Assembly (NCBI GenBank): GCA_036170135.1
Contig: JAVHOP010000009.1
Location: 1-20,786 of the forward strand
Length of the DNA: 20,786 nt
Direction of reading: 5' to 3'
Origin: CG1-02-35-72 sp036170135
Lineage (GTDB): Bacteria > Bacteroidota > Bacteroidia > Flavobacteriales > Flavobacteriaceae
Shown here: in pieces, positions 1 to 7,718 of the stretch
Position numbering within the stretch: position 1 is the first letter of the stretch
Layout: the number at the start of each line of letters is the position of its first letter
Notes under the pieces: model-generated
Told to the model about the DNA's origin: nothing
The model's database searches: none
Seen by the model: only the letters and a program-made list of their open reading frames with translations
Made by a program: the position numbers and the translations under genes

Positions 1-58
1 TTTTGCAGGAAAAAGCAGTTGCAAAAAGCGCTAATAACATTAATTTATTTTTCATCAT
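1..58 (-). CDS. Lipoprotein, N-terminal fragment (runs off the window)
   Basis: Only the first 19 codons are visible, reading leftwards from ATG at 58 (a second in-frame ATG at 55 is an equally good start). They encode a short basic N-terminus, a hydrophobic stretch and then AFSC, a good lipobox with Cys18 as the lipidated residue. The start lies three bases after the stop codon of the MscS-like gene, so the two are very probably co-transcribed. The function cannot be judged from this fragment. Confidence 0.6.
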   Translation of the reverse strand, partial: MMKNKLMLLALFATAFSCK

Positions 59-61
59 AGT

Positions 62-1681
62 TCAGGGATTTGGTTTATTTAAATCATTTACCGCATTTTT
101 AATAGCTTTATTAATTTTATCACCATCAATTTTATAATTCAAATCAAGTCCTTTTTTTTCAGGGAATTGTTCAATGATTACGGATGTTGATGGGAAGGCA
201 AATTCAACCCCTATTTCTTTTGCTAATTTTAATATTGCAATATGCAAACGATGTCTCGATGATTGTTCTTCATTCCAACCTAAATCGGTAAAATAGGTGT
301 TTAGTAAAATAAGCAAAGCTGAATCGCCAAAGCCAACAAATTCAACATTATAGGCATCACTTCGCGTATCGGGATGTGCTTTGATAATTTCTCTAACACC
401 ATTTACAAAAGCTTCGATGAGCTCGGGAGGCGTATCATAGCGCAAACCCAGTTGCGTATTGTACCTTCTAAACAAACGCAAACCTTTATTATTGACAATC
501 ATTTCGGCTAGAGCACTATTTGGAATTTGAAACAAAGACGTATCGGCAGCGCGAACACGCGTTGACCTAAATCCAACTTCTTCAACTGTTCCAGCAACTA
601 TACCCGCTTCAATCCAATCGCCAATTTGAAAAGGGTGGTCAAAAAATATCATAAACGTACCGATAAGGTTTTTAACGGTATCTTGTGAGGCCAACGCTAA
701 AGCCAATCCTCCTATTGAAATTCCGGCAATAAGTGTAGTGGTGTCAACACCAAATATTCTTAATATGCTGTACACACCCACTAAAAATACCACTCCTCTA
801 AGTAAATTTTTTAATATCGGAATGATTTGATCGTCTAATTTACTTTCGGTTTTTGAAGCAATATCGGCATAAATTTGCATGATAACCCCAACCAATTTTA
901 GGAAGACATAAATCCAAAATACTGTTTTGGCAATATCTAAACCCAAAAATAGAAACCGATTAATATTTAAGGGTAATTGAAGTATTGGCAAAAGCTTTTC
1001 TACAATCCAAAAAGCTACAATTAATGTCAGCGGTCTCGATAATCTATTAATCGCTTGGTTTACGGCTTCGCTTGTGTTTTTTACTAAAATTCTTTCGACT
1101 TTTGTCAGAATAAAATAAACTAATTGTTTAAATATGTGATAAATAGCAATACCAATTAATATTAAAATAAGGAGCCCTAGGTATTGCCATACCTCATAAT
1201 TCAAAAACGTATTATGCAGCGGTTGTGGGATAACATCATTTATAAATGCAGTTCCCCAAGGATAAACACTTTCGTAAATTTGGTTGATTTGATCGATAGT
1301 TTCGGCTGAATAATACCAATTATTATTAATTTTTTCGAGATAAATTTCGGGTAACTTATTAGGAAAAAGTACAAAAATATGTCTTTTATCGAAGCTTGTA
1401 GAATCTATATAGTCTTCGTTTTTAGACAATTTAGTCATGTCAATTCGCAAGCCTTTGCCGTCTAGTATTTTTTTAAGACGGATAGCTTTTTGTTTGGCTT
1501 GTTCGCCCCTAAATCCATAAATTGTTTTAGACGCTTTATCGGGGTGGTAAGAATCGGGCTGCAAAAAATAGAGATGTGTTTTAATAGTTGCATAAGGCGA
1601 ACTTAAATCAACTTCCACTTTAGGAACTTGGGCAAATCCAAATGAAAATACCAATAAAAAAATGACTAAAATTTTTTTCAT
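62..1681 (-). CDS. MscS-family mechanosensitive ion channel with N-terminal periplasmic domain
   Basis: This 539-residue protein is a small-conductance mechanosensitive channel type protein, expected to open under membrane tension and release solutes during hypo-osmotic shock. Residues 1-18 form a signal peptide ending FGFAQ. Residues about 19-160 are a soluble, presumably periplasmic domain that E. coli MscS lacks. Hydrophobic helices lie at about 165-192, 216-236, 243-270 and 290-312. The pore helix and start of the beta domain (about 315-360) carry the family signature: the glycine/alanine-rich GGLALALASQD, then DHPFQIGDWI and, further on, GTVEEVGFRSTRVR. An alpha/beta C-terminal domain follows to about 505, and a short charged tail. 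The start fits the signal peptide and a promoter-like site upstream. The family call is secure; the role of the extra N-terminal domain is unknown to me. Confidence 0.93.
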   Translation of the reverse strand: MKKILVIFLLVFSFGFAQVPKVEVDLSSPYATIKTHLYFLQPDSYHPDKASKTIYGFRGEQAKQKAIRLKKILDGKGLRIDMTKLSKNEDYIDSTSFDKRHIFVLFPNKLPEIYLEKINNNWYYSAETIDQINQIYESVYPWGTAFINDVIPQPLHNTFLNYEVWQYLGLLILILIGIAIYHIFKQLVYFILTKVERILVKNTSEAVNQAINRLSRPLTLIVAFWIVEKLLPILQLPLNINRFLFLGLDIAKTVFWIYVFLKLVGVIMQIYADIASKTESKLDDQIIPILKNLLRGVVFLVGVYSILRIFGVDTTTLIAGISIGGLALALASQDTVKNLIGTFMIFFDHPFQIGDWIEAGIVAGTVEEVGFRSTRVRAADTSLFQIPNSALAEMIVNNKGLRLFRRYNTQLGLRYDTPPELIEAFVNGVREIIKAHPDTRSDAYNVEFVGFGDSALLILLNTYFTDLGWNEEQSSRHRLHIAILKLAKEIGVEFAFPSTSVIIEQFPEKKGLDLNYKIDGDKINKAIKNAVNDLNKPNP

Positions 1682-1720
1682 AAAAACTATTAAATGTTAA
1701 TCGGATGTTAAAATAATCTT

Positions 1721-1754
1721 CAAAAATAAACCTTTTCTAAATAGATAGGTCAAA
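1721..1754 (-). promoter_or_regulatory. Putative Bacteroidota promoter for the MscS gene
   Basis: Read on the minus strand, a -33-like TTTG (1754-1751) is followed after 22 bases by TATTTTTG (1728-1721), an exact match to the -7 consensus TAnnTTTG. Transcription would begin near 1714, about 33 bases before the ATG at 1681. The spacing is at the long end for this class. Confidence 0.45.
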
Positions 1755-1794
1755 GCATTGTAATTTAATTAAAAATCATATAAAAGCAAACACA

Positions 1795-2241
1795 ATGAAA
1801 AAATTAGCAATGGTATTAGTTGTAATAGTGGGACTGAGCTCCTACGCACAACACAACCCTCAAAACAACAATTTCGGAATTGAAAATCAGTTTACAGCAG
1901 AACAGCAAGCGACTTTAAAATCAAAAAAAATGGCATTGCACTTAGATTTGAATTCCGATCAACAAAATAAGGTTTACAATCTTATTTTAAGACAAGAACA
2001 AGACTTTGCAAAGTTTAAATCTAAAATGAAAAAAGATCGTGAAGATGGCAAACAGCCAACTTCTGAAGAACATTTTAATAGAATGAACAAAAATTTGGAT
2101 GCAAAACTCGCTTTTCAGAATGAATTAAAAAGCATTTTAACGCCATCACAATTCCAAGTTTGGAAAGAAAGTGCTAAAAAAATGGCGCAATCTCAGTTTA
2201 AAAATCAAAGAATGAACCATCAGAAAGGAAAATTTAATTAG
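1795..2241 (+). CDS. Small secreted Spy/CpxP-like helical protein
   Basis: A 148-residue protein with a signal peptide (residues 1-18, ending SSYAQ), so it is exported to the periplasm. The mature part is highly charged and helical. Around residues 48-66 it reads LDLNSDQQNKVYNLI, which resembles the heptad pattern of LTxxQ proteins (Spy, CpxP, periplasmic metal-sensor-like proteins), and LTPSQFQVW near residues 115-123 echoes it, as in two-repeat LTxxQ families. Such proteins are known as periplasmic chaperones or stress sensors; here the role is inferred only from the pattern. The gene stands alone between two minus-strand units and ends before a hairpin terminator. I found no convincing TAnnTTTG site upstream. 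Confidence 0.75.
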   Translation: MKKLAMVLVVIVGLSSYAQHNPQNNNFGIENQFTAEQQATLKSKKMALHLDLNSDQQNKVYNLILRQEQDFAKFKSKMKKDREDGKQPTSEEHFNRMNKNLDAKLAFQNELKSILTPSQFQVWKESAKKMAQSQFKNQRMNHQKGKFN

Positions 2242-2270
2242 TTGATTTATTTTTGAATATTTTGTTAGTC

Positions 2271-2298
2271 AATGCCCAGTAAAACTGGGCATTTTCTA
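2271..2298 (+). terminator. Rho-independent terminator of the Spy-like gene
   Basis: A perfect 10-bp stem, AATGCCCAGT (2271-2280) with ACTGGGCATT (2284-2293), has a three-base loop and runs into TTCT on the plus strand. On the minus strand no T-run follows the hairpin, so it mainly serves the plus-strand gene ending at 2241. Confidence 0.8.
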
Positions 2299-3213
2299 TT
2301 AGCAATTACATTTAATAATCACAATCTGGCCAATAGATATATCGTTAGAGTTAAGATTATTCCACCGTTTTAAATCGGCAATAGCAACATTGTATTTTTT
2401 AGAAAGTGAATACAACGTATCACCTTTTACTATTATGTGGGTTTTAGTATTTAAATCAATACTATTATTGAAAGTGTTTCCATTTTTTGTTATGCTGTCA
2501 GCAGTTCTAATAATTTTATCGCCAACTGTATCTACAACCGTATTGTTGTGAACTTTATTAAGATGTAAAACCTCATCATCGTAGCGATACAATTGATAAT
2601 CTTCAATAATCTTTATCAATTTACTTGGGTAAGAGACATCAGTTGCATAGCCGGCTTTTTTAAGTCCGTTTGCCCAAGCTTTATAATCATCTTTATCAAG
2701 TTTAAATAAAAAAGAATAACGGTCTCTGCTTGTTAAAAATAAAGAATGGTCTTGATATGAGCCCATCGGATGCTCATATTTTCTAAAGCACTCATCTTTT
2801 TGTTCATCATCGTGAATAAAATAGGCGCCTTTCCAATTTTCGTGACATTTAACACCAAAGTGATTGTTAGATGCTAGTGATAACTCACTCTGTCCACTGC
2901 GTGATTCTAAAATACCCTGTGCTAAAGTAATGCTCGCCGGAATATTGAATTTCTCCATTTCAATTATAGCCAAAGGCGCAAATTGATTAATGTAATCTAA
3001 CGTTACCTGCTTTGGATTTACAACCTCAGTTTTTACAACTTCAAAGACTTTTTCGGCTTTATCTATCTCTTTTTTCGGAATAACTACCACCAATTTTGGA
3101 TGTTTTTTAGGGGCTTGTTTTTGGTAATAAACGGTGCTTTTATGCGAGCCACAACTCACAATCAAACAGCCTAAAACAATTCTCAAAAAGGTATTTTTAA
3201 ATTTTATTCTCAT
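2299..3213 (-). CDS. Glucosaminidase-LysM lipoprotein (peptidoglycan hydrolase)
   Basis: A 304-residue lipoprotein predicted to cleave peptidoglycan glycan strands at N-acetylglucosamine. The N-terminus is basic and hydrophobic and ends in IVSC (lipid-anchored Cys21). A Lys/Val-rich linker leads to a glucosaminidase domain (FlgJ/GH73-like, about residues 72-212). This contains ITLAQGILESRSGQSELS, in which Glu103 is the expected catalytic acid, then NNHFGVKC and the YxxP-type GYATDVSYPSKL. A LysM domain at about 259-301 (HIIVKGDTLYSLSKKYNV) should bind peptidoglycan. The start codon overlaps the stop of the upstream PLP-enzyme gene as ATGA, which suggests translational coupling. No terminator is seen at the 3' end on this strand. 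Confidence 0.92.
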   Translation of the reverse strand: MRIKFKNTFLRIVLGCLIVSCGSHKSTVYYQKQAPKKHPKLVVVIPKKEIDKAEKVFEVVKTEVVNPKQVTLDYINQFAPLAIIEMEKFNIPASITLAQGILESRSGQSELSLASNNHFGVKCHENWKGAYFIHDDEQKDECFRKYEHPMGSYQDHSLFLTSRDRYSFLFKLDKDDYKAWANGLKKAGYATDVSYPSKLIKIIEDYQLYRYDDEVLHLNKVHNNTVVDTVGDKIIRTADSITKNGNTFNNSIDLNTKTHIIVKGDTLYSLSKKYNVAIADLKRWNNLNSNDISIGQIVIIKCNC

Positions 3214-4148
3214 ATAATTTCCAAATTATACTTTTTTCTTAATAATAGATTCATTCCTGTATTTCCTTGCAATCCACCAGTGTGAATCACTAATATTTTA
3301 CTTCCTTTTTCAAAAAATCCTTTGCGAATTAAATCTGCCAACCCAAACATCATTTTACCGGTATAAACCGCGTCAAGTGCAATCTTAGTTTCCTTTTTAA
3401 ATTGGTTGATAAAAGTAATTAATTCTTTCGAAACTTTTGCATAGCCACCAAAATTGTAATCGGTTATCAATCGCCAATTTGTTTTTGGTTCTATCATTTT
3501 TTTGATATCATTTGTTAAAAAATCGCCTTTTAAAGCAGGAAATCCCAATACTTTTTGGTGATTTTTTGATGCGTTAATAATTCCAGAAATAGTGCCACCA
3601 GTGCCAACAGCCAAACAAATATAATCAAACGCATTGTCTTCAAGTTTTAGTATTTCTTCACAACCTTTAATGGCTAAATGGTTTGTACCACCTTCGGGAA
3701 TTTCATAAAAATCACCAAATTCATCGTGAAGGTTTGCGATAAAAAGTGGGGATTTTTTTAGACGATAATCAGTTCTACTCACAAATTTAAACTGCATACC
3801 GTTTTGATGCGCCAAATTTAAAGTCGGATTTTGAATTAATGTTTGTGTTAAATTAAATCCAAACTCATCCCCGCGAATTACCCCAATCGTTTTAAATCCA
3901 AACATAACACCCGCTACTGCCGTTGCTGCAATATGATTTGAAAAGGCTCCTCCATAAGTGAGTAAGGTTTCACAACCATCAGCTTTAGCTTTAAGTAAAT
4001 TATATTTCAATTTTCTGAACTTATTACCCGAAATTTCGGGGTGCAACAAATCTTCGCGTTTCATCACCACTTCAATATGATTACTCTTGGCAATAGGCCA
4101 ATCTATGATTTGGTTTAAGACTGATTTGTTGTTAAAAAAGGCTTCCAA
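3210..4148 (-). CDS. PLP-dependent ACC deaminase/D-cysteine desulfhydrase-like enzyme
   Basis: A fold-type II pyridoxal-phosphate enzyme of the 1-aminocyclopropane-1-carboxylate deaminase/D-cysteine desulfhydrase family. The core motif SGNKFRKLKY contains the PLP-binding lysine (residue 43 with the start used here). GGAFSNH and the phosphate-binding loop GTGGTISG follow, and the C-terminal GKMMFGLADLI and LVIHTGG segments are typical. The true substrate (ACC, D-cysteine or another D-amino acid) cannot be read from sequence. The open frame reaches an ATG at 4265, but that would run 67 bases into the divergent amidohydrolase gene and add about 39 atypical residues. I therefore prefer TTG at 4148, giving 312 residues, near the usual family length. 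The next ATG is too far inside, just before the KRED motif. The gene is coupled to the glucosaminidase gene by ATGA. Confidence 0.82.
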   Translation of the reverse strand: MEAFFNNKSVLNQIIDWPIAKSNHIEVVMKREDLLHPEISGNKFRKLKYNLLKAKADGCETLLTYGGAFSNHIAATAVAGVMFGFKTIGVIRGDEFGFNLTQTLIQNPTLNLAHQNGMQFKFVSRTDYRLKKSPLFIANLHDEFGDFYEIPEGGTNHLAIKGCEEILKLEDNAFDYICLAVGTGGTISGIINASKNHQKVLGFPALKGDFLTNDIKKMIEPKTNWRLITDYNFGGYAKVSKELITFINQFKKETKIALDAVYTGKMMFGLADLIRKGFFEKGSKILVIHTGGLQGNTGMNLLLRKKYNLEII

Positions 4149-4163
4149 GTTGATGCTTTTAAT

Positions 4164-4171
4164 TAATTTTG
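4164..4171 (+). promoter_or_regulatory. Possible -7 element for the amidohydrolase gene
   Basis: TAATTTTG matches TAnnTTTG exactly and lies 27 bases before the ATG at 4199, giving a leader of about 20 bases. No TTG is found at the expected -33 spacing, so support is partial. On the opposite strand TATTTTTA (4180-4173) is a seven-of-eight match that could drive the divergent PLP-enzyme gene from its TTG start. Confidence 0.3.
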
Positions 4172-4198
4172 GTAAAAATAATTCAAATTTCTTTTTAA

Positions 4199-5458
4199 AT
4201 GAAAGTATTCCTTTTAATAGTCTTATGCTTCTTGAATTATAATTTAGAAGCGCAAAAATTGCCAACTTATATTCTACAGCCTGACTTTGTTTTTGATGGC
4301 AATCAATTGAATGCCAATTTTGTTGTTCAGGTAAACCAAGATACCATTTCTTATGTCGGACCCTTGCAGCTGCTCAAAAATTATGATAAAAAATCGATTA
4401 TTATTCTAAAAGGAACCACCTTATTACCGGGTTTAATTGAAGGTCATGCACACATGTTTTTGTATCCTTACAACCAAAAATCGTGGAATGATCAGGTTTT
4501 AACCGAATCGCAATCATATCGCGTTGCAAAAGCTACCAGCAATGCCAAAAAAACCTTATATGCCGGATTTACTTCGGCTAGAGATTTAGGAACCGAGGGG
4601 GCAGGTTACGCCGATTTTGGTTTAAAAAAAGCAATTGATGAGGGCCTTATTGAAGGACCGCGCTTGCAAATTTGTAGTAAAGCTATTGTTGCCACCGGAA
4701 GTTATGGCCCAAAAGGTTTTGCCCCCGAAATTGTTATTCCGCTTGGCGCAGAAGAAGCTGATGGCGACAATCTCATTAAAGTAGTACGCTCTCAAATTGC
4801 AGCCGGAGCCGATTTTATAAAAGTTTATGCCGATTATCGTTGGGGTAAAAACAAAACCTCGATGCCTACTTTTAGCATTGAAGAACTCAAATTAATTGTC
4901 GAAACCGCTGCCAGTAGCGGTCGTTATGTAGCTGCTCATGCGAGTACAACCGAAGGAATGCGCCGTGCAATTTTAGCTGGCGTTAGAATTATAGAACACG
5001 GCGATGACGGAACACCTGAAATTTTTGAGTTGATGAAAGAACATCACGTAGCCCTTTGTCCTACTCTTTTTGCCGGTTATTCTATTTCTCAATACAACGG
5101 TTGGATTCCTAATAAAACAGAAACACCCACGCGTATTACACAAAAAATTAACAGTTTTAAACAGGCATTAAAAACGGGAGTAACCATAGTTGCTGGTGGT
5201 GATGTAGGTGTATTTGAACATGGCGATAACTTAAAAGAACTTGAATTGATGGTTGAATACGGAATGACTCCAATTGCCGTGTTACAATCGACAACTTCTA
5301 TTAGTGCGGCAACTTTAGAACTTCCAAAAGTAGGTGAAATTAAAGTTGGTAACTACGCCGATTTGCTCATTGTAAAAGGCAATCCAACAAAAAATATCAG
5401 TGATTTACGCCAAATTGAAATGATTATTAAAAACGGAAAAATAGTTTTAAAAAAGTAA
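4199..5458 (+). CDS. Secreted amidohydrolase (imidazolonepropionase/prolidase-like metal-dependent hydrolase)
   Basis: A 419-residue metal-dependent hydrolase of the amidohydrolase superfamily, in the branch that contains bacterial Xaa-Pro and Xaa-Arg dipeptidases. Residues 1-18 are a signal peptide (ending NLEAQ), so the enzyme acts outside the cytoplasm. The metal site can be traced: H83-A-H85 in LIEGHAHM, probable carboxylated Lys208 in DFIKVYAD, His247 in VAAHAST, His267 in RIIEHGDD and Asp335 in VAGGDVG. The C-terminal GEIKVGNYADLLIVKGNP closes the composite beta sandwich. Its placement before hutU could suggest HutI, but the signal peptide and carboxylated-lysine pattern argue for a secreted peptidase-like hydrolase. 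The gene ends 22 bases before the DUF5522 gene. Confidence 0.87.
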   Translation: MKVFLLIVLCFLNYNLEAQKLPTYILQPDFVFDGNQLNANFVVQVNQDTISYVGPLQLLKNYDKKSIIILKGTTLLPGLIEGHAHMFLYPYNQKSWNDQVLTESQSYRVAKATSNAKKTLYAGFTSARDLGTEGAGYADFGLKKAIDEGLIEGPRLQICSKAIVATGSYGPKGFAPEIVIPLGAEEADGDNLIKVVRSQIAAGADFIKVYADYRWGKNKTSMPTFSIEELKLIVETAASSGRYVAAHASTTEGMRRAILAGVRIIEHGDDGTPEIFELMKEHHVALCPTLFAGYSISQYNGWIPNKTETPTRITQKINSFKQALKTGVTIVAGGDVGVFEHGDNLKELELMVEYGMTPIAVLQSTTSISAATLELPKVGEIKVGNYADLLIVKGNPTKNISDLRQIEMIIKNGKIVLKK

Positions 5459-5468
5459 CCTGAAAACG

Positions 5469-5476
5469 TATTTTTG
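5469..5476 (+). promoter_or_regulatory. Possible -7 element just before the DUF5522-hutU pair
   Basis: TATTTTTG is an exact match to TAnnTTTG and ends only four bases before the ATG at 5481. If it is used, the transcript would begin at or very near the start codon. The -33 region holds only TTTT at suitable spacing, so this may be a chance match. Confidence 0.3.
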
Positions 5477-5480
5477 CCAG

Positions 5481-5654
5481 ATGAAAGACCTTAAAGAAAA
5501 TACTTCGGATCTTTATTATATAACAAAAGAAGGCTATCGTGTTTTTACCGAAAAATATCATCTGCAAAGAGGTTCCTGTTGCAAAAGTGCTTGTAAACAT
5601 TGTCCCTATGGATATGACGCAAAAACAAACGCCATAAAATCAAAAAAGAAATAA
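5481..5654 (+). CDS. Small Cys-rich DUF5522 protein upstream of hutU
   Basis: A 57-residue protein that is easy to overlook. It contains YRVFTEKYHLQRGSCCKSAC followed by KHCPYGY: four cysteines (33, 34, 38, 41) plus His40 in a compact CC-x3-C-x2-C cluster, the hallmark of the DUF5522 family found widely in Bacteroidota. The cluster suggests metal or iron-sulfur binding, but no function is known to me. The ends are charged and there is no signal peptide, so the protein should be cytoplasmic. Its stop codon is separated from the hutU start by one base, so the two are almost certainly translated from one message. Confidence 0.85.
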   Translation: MKDLKENTSDLYYITKEGYRVFTEKYHLQRGSCCKSACKHCPYGYDAKTNAIKSKKK

Positions 5655-5655
5655 T

Positions 5656-7665
5656 ATGAATTCATTTCATCAAGCTATAAAACAAGGTATTCCAGATTTT
5701 TTACCACAACTAAAGCCTTACGATTTTAACATCAATCACGCGCCAAAACGAAAAGATATTCTTTCATCTTCAGAAAAAAAGCTGGCATTACAAAATGCCT
5801 TACGCTATTTTGATAAAAAATACCACGAGTTTTTAGGTTGCGAATTCTTACACGAACTCAACGATTATGGTCGCATTTATATGTATCGTTTTAGACCAGA
5901 TTATGAGATGTTGGCGCGCCCAATTGAAGATTACCCCGGAAACTGTGAATCGGCTAAAGCTTTGATGTTGATGATTCAAAACAATTTGAATCCCATTGTT
6001 GCACAACATCCACATGAATTGATAACTTATGGTGGCAATGGAGCCGTTTTCCAAAACTGGGCACAATATCTATTGGTTATGAAATACTTGTCTGAAATGA
6101 CTGATGAGCAAACTTTAGTGATGTATTCGGGTCATCCGATGGGATTATTTCCATCGCATAAAAACGCTCCAAGAGTAGTGGTAACCAATGGCATGATGAT
6201 TCCTAATTATTCAAAACAAGATGATTGGGAAAAATACAATGCACTCGGTGTGACACAATATGGACAAATGACGGCCGGAAGTTATATGTATATCGGGCCA
6301 CAAGGCATTGTTCATGGCACTACTATTACGGTTTTAAATGCAGGAAGAAAAATAGCAAAAAACGGCGAAGATTTATCAGGAAAACTTTTTGTAACATCAG
6401 GCTTAGGCGGTATGAGTGGCGCGCAACCAAAAGCAGGAAATATTTCTGGCGCTATTACTGTTGTTGCTGAAGTGAATCCAAAAGCTGTTAAAACACGCCA
6501 TTCGCAAGGTTGGGTAGATGAAGTTTTTAATAATTTAGATGCTTTGGTTATACGTGTTAAAATTGCCAAAAAAAATAAAGAAATTGTATCTCTAGCTTAT
6601 CTTGGAAATGTTGTTGAAGTTTGGGAAAAATTTGATGCCGAATCTATTTATATCGATATAGGAAGTGACCAAACCTCATTACACAATCCTTGGGCGGGAG
6701 GCTATTATCCTTGTGATTTAAGCTTTGAAGCGTCAAATATAATGATGGCTAGCAATCCAACCGAATTTAAAAAACATGTGCAATCAACTCTGCGAAGACA
6801 TGTTGCGGCCATCAATAAACACACCGCAAAAGGCACTTATTTTTTTGATTATGGAAATGCCTTTTTATTAGAATCTTCTAGAGCTGGAGCCGATATTATG
6901 GATCATACCGGAAAACATTTTAGATACCACTCTTATGTAGAAGATATTATGGGACCGATGTGTTTTGATTACGGATTTGGTCCATTTAGATGGGTTTGCA
7001 GTAGTGGAAAAGCAGAAGATTTAGCCAAAACCGATGCCATTGCAATACACATTTTGGAGGACTTAAAAATGGAATCACCAGCCGAAATTAAGCAGCAATT
7101 ACAGGATAATATCAAATGGATAAAAGGCGCTCATAACAATAATTTGGTAGTAGGATCGCAAGCTAGAATTTTATATGCAGATGCTATTGGACGTATGAAA
7201 ATTGCTGAAGCCTTTAATAACGCTATTGCGAATGGCAACATAACAGCACCAGTTGTTATAGGCAGAGACCATCACGATGTCTCTGGAACTGATTCGCCTT
7301 TTAGAGAAACTTCAAATATTTATGATGGTTCTAGCTTTACTGCCGATATGGCCATTCAAAATGTCATTGGCGACAGCTTTAGAGGTGCTACTTGGGTTTC
7401 TATTCACAATGGTGGTGGCGTTGGCTGGGGAGAAGTAATTAATGGCGGATTCGGTATGGTTCTTGATGGATCTATAAATATGGCAAATAACCTTAAATCG
7501 ATGCTTTTTTGGGATGTTAATAATGGTATTTCTAGACGCAGTTGGGCAAGAAATGAAAATGCTATTTTTACAGCTAAACGCGCTATGGAATTCAATAAAA
7601 ACCTAAAAATTACACTACCTAATTTGGTAGCAGACGCCGTTTTAAATAAAATATTTGAAACGTAA
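5656..7665 (+). CDS. hutU: Urocanate hydratase
   Basis: A 669-residue cytoplasmic enzyme of histidine degradation that converts urocanate to 4-imidazolone-5-propionate using tightly bound NAD+ as electrophile. Recognisable segments are ITYGGNGAVFQNWAQY (about 123-138), MYSGHPMGLFPSH, QYGQMTAGSYMYIGPQGIVHG and the NAD-binding GLGGMSGAQPKAG (249-261). Later come DIMGPMCFDYGFGPFRWVCS (430-449), with Cys448 the likely counterpart of the conserved active-site cysteine, and GRDHHDVSGTDSPFRET. It is the longer form, like animal UROC1 (about 670 residues), rather than the roughly 555-residue proteobacterial HutU. hutH and hutI are not in this window. The start follows the DUF5522 stop by one base. 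No terminator is evident before the next gene. Confidence 0.97.
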   Translation: MNSFHQAIKQGIPDFLPQLKPYDFNINHAPKRKDILSSSEKKLALQNALRYFDKKYHEFLGCEFLHELNDYGRIYMYRFRPDYEMLARPIEDYPGNCESAKALMLMIQNNLNPIVAQHPHELITYGGNGAVFQNWAQYLLVMKYLSEMTDEQTLVMYSGHPMGLFPSHKNAPRVVVTNGMMIPNYSKQDDWEKYNALGVTQYGQMTAGSYMYIGPQGIVHGTTITVLNAGRKIAKNGEDLSGKLFVTSGLGGMSGAQPKAGNISGAITVVAEVNPKAVKTRHSQGWVDEVFNNLDALVIRVKIAKKNKEIVSLAYLGNVVEVWEKFDAESIYIDIGSDQTSLHNPWAGGYYPCDLSFEASNIMMASNPTEFKKHVQSTLRRHVAAINKHTAKGTYFFDYGNAFLLESSRAGADIMDHTGKHFRYHSYVEDIMGPMCFDYGFGPFRWVCSSGKAEDLAKTDAIAIHILEDLKMESPAEIKQQLQDNIKWIKGAHNNNLVVGSQARILYADAIGRMKIAEAFNNAIANGNITAPVVIGRDHHDVSGTDSPFRETSNIYDGSSFTADMAIQNVIGDSFRGATWVSIHNGGGVGWGEVINGGFGMVLDGSINMANNLKSMLFWDVNNGISRRSWARNENAIFTAKRAMEFNKNLKITLPNLVADAVLNKIFET

Positions 7666-7718
7666 GTGTATCATATTAATAATTTTTTAGACTAAAACAT
7701 TTATAAAAAAACTTTAAA

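Noticed and set aside
4199..5458. Naming the amidohydrolase as imidazolonepropionase (hutI) because it is near hutU
   Set aside because: It has a clear signal peptide and a carboxylated-lysine type metal site (Lys208), which do not fit cytosolic HutI.
6312..6569. Open frames antisense to or out of frame with hutU, gldM, gldK and topA
   Set aside because: They lie wholly inside well-supported genes, show no family motifs and have the composition of shadow frames.
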